A DNA stretch of 30,736 nucleotides, from the NCBI GenBank assembly GCA_035387885.1, contig DAOOOW010000012.1, forward strand, positions 1-30,736. Direction: 5' to 3'. Within the stretch, counting starts at the first letter, position 1. Each line of letters opens with the position of its first letter. Below the pieces are notes generated by a model. That model was not told the origin of the DNA. It ran no database searches and worked only from the letters and a program-made list of their open reading frames with translations. The translations under genes were made by a program, and so were the position numbers. Below are positions 1 through 6,312 of the stretch, in pieces. Source of the DNA: DAOOOW01 sp035387885. Its GTDB lineage: Bacteria; Patescibacteriota; Patescibacteriia; UBA2196.

Positions 1-416
1 CCGCCGACAACCTGACCACCGGTTCTAACAATATTGTCATTGGTTATGATATTGACGCACCCTCGGCTACAGGATCAAATAGAATGAGTATTGGCAATTT
101 GATTTTTGGCACAGGCATTGACGGCACAGGCGCTTCTATTTCCAGTGGCGCGATTGGTATTGCTACCACTACTCCAGGAGGAACTTATGGAGAAAAATTG
201 ACAGTTACCGGTTCGGAATATGTAACTGGTAATTTGACTGTTGGACAGATGATGCTGGCCAATGGTTATGTGGTAGCCAGTTTGCCTGCAAGTTGCACAC
301 CCGGTGCCGTAACAAGAGCCACTGATTCAGATGATTGTTCTAGTGGCGGCGGAAATGGCTCTTTGTGTGTTTGTAATAATGCTGGTAATGGTTGGGTGTT
401 GTTACTTAATTATTAG
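1..416 (+). CDS. Exported adhesin-like protein with YadA-head-type repeats, 3' part only
   Basis: This is the C-terminal end of a gene whose start lies before the window; the open frame begins at base 3. The first visible residues (ADNLTTGSNNIVIGYDIDAP) match the last beta-roll repeat of the next gene, so this is a tandem paralogue. A shared block follows (GNLIFGTGIDGTG, SSGAIGIATTTPGG). The C-terminus is different: a short strand-rich segment, then a Cys- and Gly-rich tail (SGGGNGSLCVCNNAGNGW). The repeat family forms stiff surface stalks in YadA-like trimeric adhesins; a surface role here is inferred. There is no membrane-anchoring barrel. The next gene starts 61 bases on and is read in the same direction. 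Confidence 0.8.
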   Translation, partial: ADNLTTGSNNIVIGYDIDAPSATGSNRMSIGNLIFGTGIDGTGASISSGAIGIATTTPGGTYGEKLTVTGSEYVTGNLTVGQMMLANGYVVASLPASCTPGAVTRATDSDDCSSGGGNGSLCVCNNAGNGWVLLLNY

Positions 417-477
417 ATGATAGAAAGCTTGGCAAGCAAATTAAACATAAAATATTTTTAAAATTAAACCTAACCCT

Positions 478-1776
478 ATGCTCAAAAAAATTTTATTTTT
501 TTCTTTATTGGTAGTAGCAATATTCGCGGTCAATGTGTTTTTTGTTTCAGAAACCAAAGCCGCCACAACTATTGGCGAAAATATTAATACCGTCGGTAAC
601 ATAACCGTCACTGGCAATATTCTTCAAGGACCAAATAGCGCGATTTATCAGAACGATTTACAAGTATTGAATGCTTCTTCAACTAATTATTCTGTTTCAG
701 TTGGGACAGAAGCAGGAAAGAATTTAACTAATGGTGGTACAAAAAATGTATTTATGGGTTATCAAGCCGGATATACTGCTACCTCTACTGGATCAAATAC
801 AGGAATCGGTTATCAATCATTATATAGTGCGTCAAACTCTTTTGGCCCATCATATAGCAGTTCAAACGTGGCAGTGGGAAACGAGACTCTTTATAATAAC
901 GCCAGGGGTTATAACAATGTAGCTGTTGGCACAAGGTCATTGTATTATAATACTTCCGGCGCTTATAATTCAGCTGTTGGCAACTATTCTTTGCCAAATA
1001 ATACAATCGGTATGCAGAATACGGCTGTGGGTAATGATTCTGGATATAATAATACCACCGGTTCATATAATTCTTATTTGGGTGATCAAGCTGGCATGTA
1101 TAATTATACTGGTGAAGGGAATGTGGGTGTTGGCCTAGGTTCTTTATGGTGGAACGAGGTAGGTTCCTGGAATACAGCAGTGGGCTATAATTCTTTGGGC
1201 TATCAATGGAGACAGGCTTTTGCTAATACTGCCCTGGGTTATGAAGCGGGTAGAGGGCATTCTAATGGTTATTCCAACGCCTCCAGCACTTGGATCGGCT
1301 ACCAAGCTGGCGTCAATATCAGAACTGGTAATAGTAACATCGCCCTTGGTTATAAAGCGGCTGATAACCTAACTACTGGTTCTAATAATATTGTCATTGG
1401 TTATGATATTGACGCCCCAGCAGTGAGTTCTGCCAACACTTTAAATATTGGTAACTTACTTTTTGGTAAAGGTATTGATGGCACAGGCACTTCACTTTCT
1501 AGTGGCGCGATTGGCATTGCCACTACAACTCCGGGTGGTTGGTATGGTGAAAAATTTACTGTGGTTGGTAATATTTATACTCGTGGCACAGCGACGACGA
1601 CTGGTGATTTTGTTGTGGGTGATGGTAATTCCACCGCTACTTCTACTGTGGAAATTGGTGATATTGACACAGCCGCTTGTATCAAAGCCAGAGACGCCAA
1701 TGCAGATGGTTGGACATATTGTTATTTTGAAGATGGAGCCATGTTTTGCACGGCGACCAATGTTTGTGGTAAATAG
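478..1776 (+). CDS. Exported YadA-head-like repeat protein (putative surface fibre/adhesin)
   Basis: The 432-residue product starts with a clear signal peptide (Lys-Lys, a hydrophobic stretch to about residue 22, cleavage probably after ETKA). Residues about 65-310 hold some 14 degenerate repeats of about 17 residues with a core like N-x-A-V-G-x-x-S-L (NVAVGNETL, NSAVGNYSL, NTAVGNDSG, NTALGYEAG). This is the NxxxG pattern of YadA head repeats, which fold as a left-handed beta-roll. After the repeats comes the block shared with the preceding gene (GIDGTGTSLSSGAIGIATTTPGG), then a different C-terminal cap with four Cys. No YadA membrane anchor, sortase motif or S-layer domain is visible, so attachment is unknown. 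A surface or host-contact role is inferred from fold and export only. A terminator-like hairpin follows. Confidence 0.85.
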   Translation: MLKKILFFSLLVVAIFAVNVFFVSETKAATTIGENINTVGNITVTGNILQGPNSAIYQNDLQVLNASSTNYSVSVGTEAGKNLTNGGTKNVFMGYQAGYTATSTGSNTGIGYQSLYSASNSFGPSYSSSNVAVGNETLYNNARGYNNVAVGTRSLYYNTSGAYNSAVGNYSLPNNTIGMQNTAVGNDSGYNNTTGSYNSYLGDQAGMYNYTGEGNVGVGLGSLWWNEVGSWNTAVGYNSLGYQWRQAFANTALGYEAGRGHSNGYSNASSTWIGYQAGVNIRTGNSNIALGYKAADNLTTGSNNIVIGYDIDAPAVSSANTLNIGNLLFGKGIDGTGTSLSSGAIGIATTTPGGWYGEKFTVVGNIYTRGTATTTGDFVVGDGNSTATSTVEIGDIDTAACIKARDANADGWTYCYFEDGAMFCTATNVCGK

Positions 1777-1800
1777 ATAAAAATATTATTTATATATTTT

Positions 1801-1836
1801 AAAACTCCTTGCTTGCTAAGCGGGGGGTTTTGTTTT
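1801..1836 (+). terminator. Rho-independent terminator after the adhesin-like gene
   Basis: AAAACTCC pairs with GGGGTTTT (one G-U) across a short loop, followed by TGTTTT. It lies 24 bases after the stop codon and separates the adhesin pair from lysS. A possible lysS promoter begins inside it. Confidence 0.6.
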
Positions 1837-1841
1837 ATAAT
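1813..1841 (+). promoter_or_regulatory. Candidate lysS promoter
   Basis: TTGCTA (1813-1818) and a perfect TATAAT (1836-1841) are 17 bases apart. Transcription from here would give a leader of about 120 nt before lysS. The -35 box is weak and lies in the terminator loop, so this is tentative. Confidence 0.35.
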
Positions 1842-1916
1842 ATAAAGTATACATTTATCTTGTAAGCGTAGTTTAGTATACACTTTTGCGTTGGTCTGTG
1901 TTGAAAATGTTTTTAT

Positions 1917-1952
1917 CGCTACTTTACGCATAAAAACAACGCTACTTTACGC
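1917..1952 (+). repeat. Direct repeat CGCTACTTTACGC x2 in the lysS leader
   Basis: Two identical 13-base copies (1917-1929 and 1940-1952) start 23 bases apart, about two helical turns, and end 18 bases before the lysS start. An upstream GCGTA (1866-1870) could pair with TACGC in either copy. No T-box sequence is visible. Role unknown; an operator or alternative RNA pairing is possible. Confidence 0.6.
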
Positions 1953-1970
1953 TAAATTATTAGATTATAT

Positions 1971-3458
1971 ATGGAATATCAAAATGAACACCAAATTAGA
2001 CAACAAAAATTGGCTAAAATAAAAGCCTCAGGTCTTAATCCTTACCCAGCCAGATTTGTTAAAGAAAATCAAGTTTTGGATATAAAAAATTTTGATGATG
2101 GGAAAAAAATAATTACAGCTGGCAGAATTTTAACCATTCGAGTAATGGGTAAATTATCTTTTGCCCACCTACAAGACTGGAGTGGCAAAGCCCAGATTGC
2201 CGTTAAGGCCGATGAAGTTGGTGAAGAACAATTTAAATTGTTTCAGGAAATTTTTGATATGGGTGATTTTATCGGCGTGGAAGGCGAGGTTTTTACCACT
2301 CACAAAGGCGAGAAAACTCTTTTGGTAAAAAAGTTTGAATTTTTAGGTAAAGCCCTTCGGCCAATGCCAGAAAAGTGGCACGGATTAAAAGATGAAGAAG
2401 CCTGTTATCGCCAGAGATATTTGGATTTAATTGCTAATGAAGAAAGCAAAGCCAGATTTAAATTTCGCAGTGAATTTATTAAAGCCTTGCGGGAATTTTA
2501 TTGGAGCGAAGGTTTTACAGAAGTTGAAACACAAACTTTAATGCATTCACCAACCGGCGCTTCGGCTAAGCCCTATAAAACGCATAACAATGGGCTTGAT
2601 ATTGATGTATTCCTCCGAATTTCTTTAGAGTTGCCTTTGAAAGAATTGATTGTTGGCGGTTATGAAAAAGTATTTGAACTGGGCAAGGTTTTTCGTAATG
2701 AAGGTTTTGACCCCTCGCATTTGCCAGAGCATATGAGTTTGGAGCACTATAGCGCTTATTGGAATTTTGAAGATAATATGGAATTTACAGAAAAGATGTT
2801 TGATTATTTATTTGCTAAATTAAAATTAAATAAAAAAATAAATATTATAGGTAAAGACAATAAAAATAGGGAGGTGGATTTTACCACGCCTTGGAAACGG
2901 GTGGATTTTGTAGCCATGATTAAAAAAGATTCGGGTATTGATATTGAAAAACTAAAAAATATAAAAGAATTGCAAAAAGAAATTAAAAATAAAAAAATAG
3001 AAATTGAAGATATGGAACACATGGGTTATGGTAGTTTAGTGGATGCACTCTACAAAAAAGTTTCCAGGTCAAATATTGTTGGACCAGTATTTTTATATAA
3101 TTATCCAGTGGAATTACAGCCTTTGGCTAGAAGAAGCGATGCAGACTCAAGCAAAGTTGAACAGTTTCAATTAGTCATCAATGGCTGGGAAATTGTCAAA
3201 GCTTATTCTGAGCTCGTTGACCCAGCTGATCAGGCCCAAAGGTTTAAAGAACAAGCCGAGGCGGCCAAGAAAGGCGATGAGGAAGCGCAAGCAGGGGATG
3301 ATGATTATATTTTGGCTATGGAATATGGCATGCCACCGATTTCTGGTTTTGGCTTGGGCATTGAGCGTTTAATTACGCTTTTAACCAATCAAACTAATTT
3401 ACGCGATGTGGTTCTGTTTCCGTTGATGCGACCGCAGGAAAAAAATATAATTTTATAA
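1971..3458 (+). CDS. lysS: Lysyl-tRNA synthetase, class II
   Basis: The enzyme charges tRNA-Lys with lysine using ATP, in the cytoplasm. The 495-residue length is normal for bacterial class II LysRS. The N-terminal half has the OB-fold anticodon-binding domain (GRILTIRVMGKLSFAHLQDW). The catalytic core follows, with motif 2 (ELGKVFRNEGFDPSHLPEH) and a C-terminal motif 3 (GFGLGIERLITLL) ending in the typical DVVLFPLMRP. The ATG is well placed: the next residues, NEHQIRQQKLAKI, match the usual RxxKL start of the family. It stands apart, with a terminator before it and a gap of about 35 bases to the next small ORF. Its leader carries a 13-base direct repeat that may have a regulatory role. Confidence 0.97.
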   Translation: MEYQNEHQIRQQKLAKIKASGLNPYPARFVKENQVLDIKNFDDGKKIITAGRILTIRVMGKLSFAHLQDWSGKAQIAVKADEVGEEQFKLFQEIFDMGDFIGVEGEVFTTHKGEKTLLVKKFEFLGKALRPMPEKWHGLKDEEACYRQRYLDLIANEESKARFKFRSEFIKALREFYWSEGFTEVETQTLMHSPTGASAKPYKTHNNGLDIDVFLRISLELPLKELIVGGYEKVFELGKVFRNEGFDPSHLPEHMSLEHYSAYWNFEDNMEFTEKMFDYLFAKLKLNKKINIIGKDNKNREVDFTTPWKRVDFVAMIKKDSGIDIEKLKNIKELQKEIKNKKIEIEDMEHMGYGSLVDALYKKVSRSNIVGPVFLYNYPVELQPLARRSDADSSKVEQFQLVINGWEIVKAYSELVDPADQAQRFKEQAEAAKKGDEEAQAGDDDYILAMEYGMPPISGFGLGIERLITLLTNQTNLRDVVLFPLMRPQEKNIIL

Positions 3459-3493
3459 AAATAGATAATATAAATAAAATAATTTTTTAAATT

Positions 3494-3823
3494 ATGAAAA
3501 CATCATTCTGACAAGCATCAGAAACTGGGTCAGTTCTCCATGAACAAGAAAAAATAAAAACCACTCAATCAAAAACATTTTCTTCTCACCAAGAAGCCAT
3601 TGAAAAAGCAGTGGCCATGTGCCAACAACTTTATGGGGGTTGTGGTAGAAATGAACACGAAGTGGAGCAATTAAAAGCAATATTAGAAAAAACAAATGAC
3701 CATGTACGAGCCGGACAATTTAATGTTTCGGTTGACAATAATAGGGTTTATGCCTATGTTTCTGGCAATCCTAATGATGTTGAATCTGGAAAATTAATCA
3801 CTGAAGCTTGGCAAAAAATTTAA
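3494..3823 (+). CDS. Small hypothetical protein; frame interrupted by UGA at codon 6
   Basis: I do not recognise this protein. From the ATG at 3494 one frame runs to the TAA at 3821-3823 (110 codons) except for a TGA at 3509-3511. Without readthrough, the first downstream starts are GTG 3611 and ATG 3617, giving about 70 residues (MCQQLYGGCGRNEHEVEQLKA). The part before 3611 has codon use like a real gene (SSHQEAIEKAV) and continues the same helical, charged character, so the original protein probably began at 3494. The C-terminal half has short strands (FNVSVDNNRVYAYVSG). It is the first of three closely spaced small genes (with 3833 and 4187). It could be a nonsense mutant, a sequencing error, or a recoded gene. 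Confidence 0.5.
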
Positions 3824-3832
3824 AATAGTTTT

Positions 3833-4180
3833 ATGCAAATAATTACAGATAAAATTAAATTAAAAGAGTTGCAAAAAATGTCAGAGAATATGTTTGGTAA
3901 TTTAGTGAAGGCAGTAGTAGACATAGAAAAGGGGATTATGGTTCTTGACGCAGACATGCACGCAGATTTGGAACAAATAATGCTGGAAAATGGCTCGGCG
4001 CAAAAAGATTTGTGGGGTATAAATTTATATCCAGAATTTTTTGGTGCAGAAAATTTTATTGAGTTTGATTCCATGATAAATATTCGACCTTGGCAGAGTA
4101 ATCGAAGTAGAGGAGTGGAGGCTGAGGAAGTAAGAAAAAAGATTGTGGAAGTGGTGGAAAAATTAGTGAATAATGAATAA
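3833..4180 (+). CDS. DUF5674 family protein
   Basis: The 115-residue product matches my memory of DUF5674, a family of unknown function common in Patescibacteria. Typical features are the start MQIITDKIKLKELQKM, then FGNLVKAVVDIEKGIMVLDA, DMHADLEQIML and the block LWGINLYPE. Acidic residues and a His in the middle (LDADMHADLEQ) might bind metal or RNA, but this is a guess. The C-terminus is an amphipathic helix. It starts 9 bases after the preceding small ORF and ends 6 bases before the next gene, so the three are probably one transcript. No signal peptide; likely cytoplasmic. Confidence 0.8.
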   Translation: MQIITDKIKLKELQKMSENMFGNLVKAVVDIEKGIMVLDADMHADLEQIMLENGSAQKDLWGINLYPEFFGAENFIEFDSMINIRPWQSNRSRGVEAEEVRKKIVEVVEKLVNNE

Positions 4181-4186
4181 TAAATT

Positions 4187-4522
4187 ATGGTTTTTCAACA
4201 CAAAAATTTATTAGAGTCCGGCAGGTGGTTTGAAATGAATATTTTTGAGCAGATGGCCAATATTGGCGCGGAAGTCGGTCGGGCGATCAATTGGAAAAAT
4301 AAAGGCAACCAAGAATACAGTCAATTGGCTTTTGAACGCGCCTTGGAGTTGCTGTATTTTACCATTGAGGACAAGAAAAATCGCGGCCGGTTGGGAGAAC
4401 TTTGCCAGTTAAAAGAAGTTTTGGGTGATTATTTTGTGGGCGCAAATGAATATAAGTCTAGCGACGATAATTTGAATAGATATTTTTATCAGTTTAATTT
4501 AGCGGCGAGAAAAAATGTATAA
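4187..4522 (+). CDS. Conserved hypothetical helical protein (LLESGRWFEM family)
   Basis: The 111-residue protein resembles widespread uncharacterised proteins that begin with LLESGRWFEM and contain an EYSQLAFERALEL helix, a Leu-rich middle, and YKSSDDNLNRYFYQFNLAAR near the end. It appears all-helical, TPR- or HEPN-like in character, with no catalytic motif I can name and no HEPN RxxxxH. I cannot assign a function. It directly follows the DUF5674 gene (6-base gap) and is probably co-transcribed with it. Confidence 0.7.
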   Translation: MVFQHKNLLESGRWFEMNIFEQMANIGAEVGRAINWKNKGNQEYSQLAFERALELLYFTIEDKKNRGRLGELCQLKEVLGDYFVGANEYKSSDDNLNRYFYQFNLAARKNV

Positions 4523-4559
4523 CGTATTGAGTATTATAGAAAATACAAAAATTGCAGAT

Positions 4560-4607
4560 TTGACAAATTATTACAGTTGTATTACATTAAAATTAATAAT
4601 TATTAAT
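4560..4607 (+). promoter_or_regulatory. Candidate toxin-antitoxin promoter and palindromic operator
   Basis: TTGACA (4560-4565) is followed after 17 bases by TACATT (4583-4588). Next is a perfect 16-base palindrome ATTAATAATTATTAAT (4592-4607), 13 bases before the antitoxin start. Ribbon-helix-helix antitoxins usually repress their own operons by binding such palindromes. The palindrome is pure A/T, so chance cannot be excluded. Confidence 0.45.
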
Positions 4608-4620
4608 AATTTTAAAAAAT

Positions 4621-4848
4621 ATGCGCGAAGTTCTAAGCATTTCATTACCTAGTAAAACGTTGACGACGATAAAACAAAAGATAAAAGTCAGAGGTTTTGA
4701 TAGTGTGAGCGAATATATAAAACATTTGTTAGATTTAGACGAGAATTTGATTTCAGAAAAAGAATTATTGGCCACAGTTAAACAAGCTAGAAGAGAATAT
4801 GACAAAGGTAAAGCAATTAAAGCTAATTCTATGGCTGATCTTTTATGA
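4621..4848 (+). CDS. Ribbon-helix-helix antitoxin (CopG/ParD-like)
   Basis: The 75-residue product has the ribbon-helix-helix pattern: a short strand (EVLSISLPSKTL), helix 1 (TTIKQKIKVRG) and helix 2 beginning FDSVSEYIKHLL. A charged, probably flexible C-terminal tail (KQARREYDKGKAIKANSMADLL) should wrap the toxin. The N-terminal half should bind DNA as a dimer and repress the operon. Its stop overlaps the toxin start (ATGA at 4845-4848), which means translational coupling. The family assignment rests on pattern and context. Confidence 0.85.
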   Translation: MREVLSISLPSKTLTTIKQKIKVRGFDSVSEYIKHLLDLDENLISEKELLATVKQARREYDKGKAIKANSMADLL

Positions 4849-5117
4849 TTGTCAAAAAAATAGTTTATTCATCAAAATTTGTTAAAGAATTAAGAAAACT
4901 GTCGGAAGAAATAATTAGAATAGCGATAATTAAAGAAAAAATTTTTAAAGATAATCCTTTGCATCCATCATTGCGTTTGCATGCTTTAAAAGGTAAAATG
5001 ATTGGATTATGGTCAATCAGTTTGAGTGTGAATTATAGAATTATATTTGAGAGAATGCCGAATGGAGATATTCTTTTTATTTCTATTGGTAAACATGATG
5101 TTTATAAATATCTTTAA
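4845..5117 (+). CDS. RelE/ParE-superfamily toxin (YafQ/RelE-like)
   Basis: The 90-residue product has the RelE/ParE pattern: an opening strand (IVKKIVYSSKFVKELRKL), two helices, then DNPLHPSLRLHALKG, the central strand LWSISLSVNYRIIFE with the conserved YRIIF, and a last strand ILFISIGKHDVY with a C-terminal His-Asp-x-Tyr. LHALKG followed by WSISL is typical of the YafQ/RelE RNase branch, which cuts mRNA on the ribosome; a ParE-type gyrase poison is less likely. It overlaps its antitoxin by 4 bases. Confidence 0.87.
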   Translation: MIVKKIVYSSKFVKELRKLSEEIIRIAIIKEKIFKDNPLHPSLRLHALKGKMIGLWSISLSVNYRIIFERMPNGDILFISIGKHDVYKYL

Positions 5118-5164
5118 GATGTTTAAAAATTAGAAATTATAAATTAAAAATTAAATTTAATTTT

Positions 5165-5905
5165 ATGTGGTACACAATTTTAATCATCTTAGTGGTGCTG
5201 GTGCTTGCCAGCTTGCGTCAAATTAATCAATACGAACGCGGGGTCATGTTCACTATGGGTAAAGCAACGGGTATGAAAAATCCGGGCTGGAGAATTGTTT
5301 GGCCCGTTTTTCAGTCCATGAAAAAAGTAGACATCCGGGTCAAGGCGGTGGATGTGCCGGATCAAGAGGCGATCACCAAGGACAATATTTCTGTTAAAGT
5401 GAACGCGGTTATTTATTATAAAATATCTGACGCGGCCAAAGCGGTGATTGAGGTTCAAGATTTTTATTACGCCGTATCACAGTTGGCGCAAACGACCATG
5501 AGAAACGCGGTCGGTGAAGTGGATTTGGATCAATTGCTTTCCAATCGGGATGATGTTTCCAAAAGAATTCAGATGGTGGTGGACGCGGCCACGGATCCTT
5601 GGGGTGTCAAGGTAGATTCAGTGGAGTTGAAAGATATTAATTTGCCAGAAGATATGAAACGGGTGATTGCCAAACAAGCAGAAGCAGAGCGTGAGAGAAG
5701 GGCAGTTATTATTAAAGCCGAGGGTGAGGTGGTGGCAGCGGAAAATATGGCCAAAGCAGCCAATATCTTGGCGGGTTCGCAAGGCGCTTTGCATTTGCGC
5801 ACTTTGCAGACGATCAACGACGTGTCTTCGGATCAATCCAATACGCTAGTTTTTGCTATACCTTTGGAAGTTTTGAGAGCGTTTGAGGGAATGAAGAAAC
5901 AGTAA
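5165..5905 (+). CDS. Slipin / stomatin-like SPFH-domain membrane protein
   Basis: The 246-residue protein has one N-terminal membrane segment (about residues 2-18), then the SPFH/band-7 domain: QINQYERGVMFTMGK, GWRIVWPVFQSMKKVDIR, DVPDQEAITKDNISVKVNAV, and the end of the domain at WGVKVDSVELKDINLPEDM. A coiled-coil helix follows (KQAEAERERRAVIIKAEGE). This is the classic order for bacterial slipins, which oligomerise into membrane microdomain scaffolds. In many genomes slipin sits beside an NfeD protease-like gene; none is present here. The hydrophobic start supports the ATG at 5165. The stop codon touches the left arm of the inverted repeat around the next gene. Confidence 0.93.
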   Translation: MWYTILIILVVLVLASLRQINQYERGVMFTMGKATGMKNPGWRIVWPVFQSMKKVDIRVKAVDVPDQEAITKDNISVKVNAVIYYKISDAAKAVIEVQDFYYAVSQLAQTTMRNAVGEVDLDQLLSNRDDVSKRIQMVVDAATDPWGVKVDSVELKDINLPEDMKRVIAKQAEAERERRAVIIKAEGEVVAAENMAKAANILAGSQGALHLRTLQTINDVSSDQSNTLVFAIPLEVLRAFEGMKKQ

Positions 5906-6294
5906 ACAGCCAACAATTAGCAAGTAGCAAAATGCAAGATAATATTTTAAAAATAAAAATTCATAACTTTATTAAATTGGTTTATGTTAATACTTCTAAA
6001 TTTCCCAAGGAAGAAATTTATGGTTTGACATCACAAATAAGAAGAGCGGCTGTTTCAATAATGTTAAATTATGTTGAAGGTTATGCGAGGAAAAGGCCAA
6101 AAGTTATGTTAAATTTTTATGAGATTTTATATGGGTCGGCCAGAGAGTGTAAATATATTATTTATTTGTCTTATGAATTAAAATATATTGATCAGCAGAA
6201 TTATCAAAATTTAATGGCTTGGGCAGATGAAATTTCAGCAATGCTTTATTCAAGCATCCAAACCATAAATAAAAATTGCTAATTGCTGGTTGTT
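5905..6294. repeat. Inverted repeat enclosing the S23-like gene
   Basis: The left arm AACAGCCAACAATTAGCAA (5905-5923) and right arm TTGCTAATTGCTGGTTGTT (6276-6294) are complementary at 17 of 19 positions, with one further G-U pair in RNA. The right arm contains the stop codon of the enclosed gene; the left arm begins at the last base of the slipin stop. A transcript would present the gene in a loop closed by this stem, as in intervening sequences of 23S rRNA. Confidence 0.8.
5932..6282 (+). CDS. Four-helix-bundle protein of the S23 / 23S rRNA intervening-sequence family
   Basis: The 116-residue protein has the family pattern: a first helix ending LVYVNTSKFPKEEIYGLTSQIRRAAVS (shown in two parts: LVYVNTSKFPKEE, IYGLTSQIRRAAVS), then NYVEGYARK, FYEILYGSARECKYIIYLS, and a last helix (WADEISAMLYSSIQTI). 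Relatives were first found inside 23S rRNA intervening sequences and are related to the Avd protein of diversity-generating retroelements; their function is still unclear. They form pentamers with a basic surface and may bind nucleic acid. Here it sits between slipin and serS, not in rRNA, and is enclosed by an inverted repeat. No reverse transcriptase or repeat pair typical of a retroelement is nearby. Confidence 0.9.
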   Translation: MQDNILKIKIHNFIKLVYVNTSKFPKEEIYGLTSQIRRAAVSIMLNYVEGYARKRPKVMLNFYEILYGSARECKYIIYLSYELKYIDQQNYQNLMAWADEISAMLYSSIQTINKNC

Positions 6295-6312
6295 AATTGA
6301 TATTTGAATTAT

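Noticed and set aside
785..1066. Long open frames on the other strand and in other frames of the repeat-protein gene
   Set aside because: They are produced by the repetitive Asn/Gly/Tyr coding sequence and have no protein-like features; the + strand frame has a signal peptide and regular repeats.
1842..1970. T-box riboswitch before lysS
   Set aside because: No T-box sequence (AGGGTGGNACCGCG-like), specifier loop or terminator/antiterminator pair is visible.
3494..3823. Alternative genetic code with UGA as Gly or Trp
   Set aside because: Several genes end cleanly in TGA (4848, 8281, 9480) and Gly and Trp use normal codons, so only this one ORF has an internal UGA.
5905..6294. Diversity-generating retroelement (Avd-like protein)
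   Set aside because: No reverse transcriptase and no template/variable repeat pair occurs nearby; the protein fits the S23 branch.
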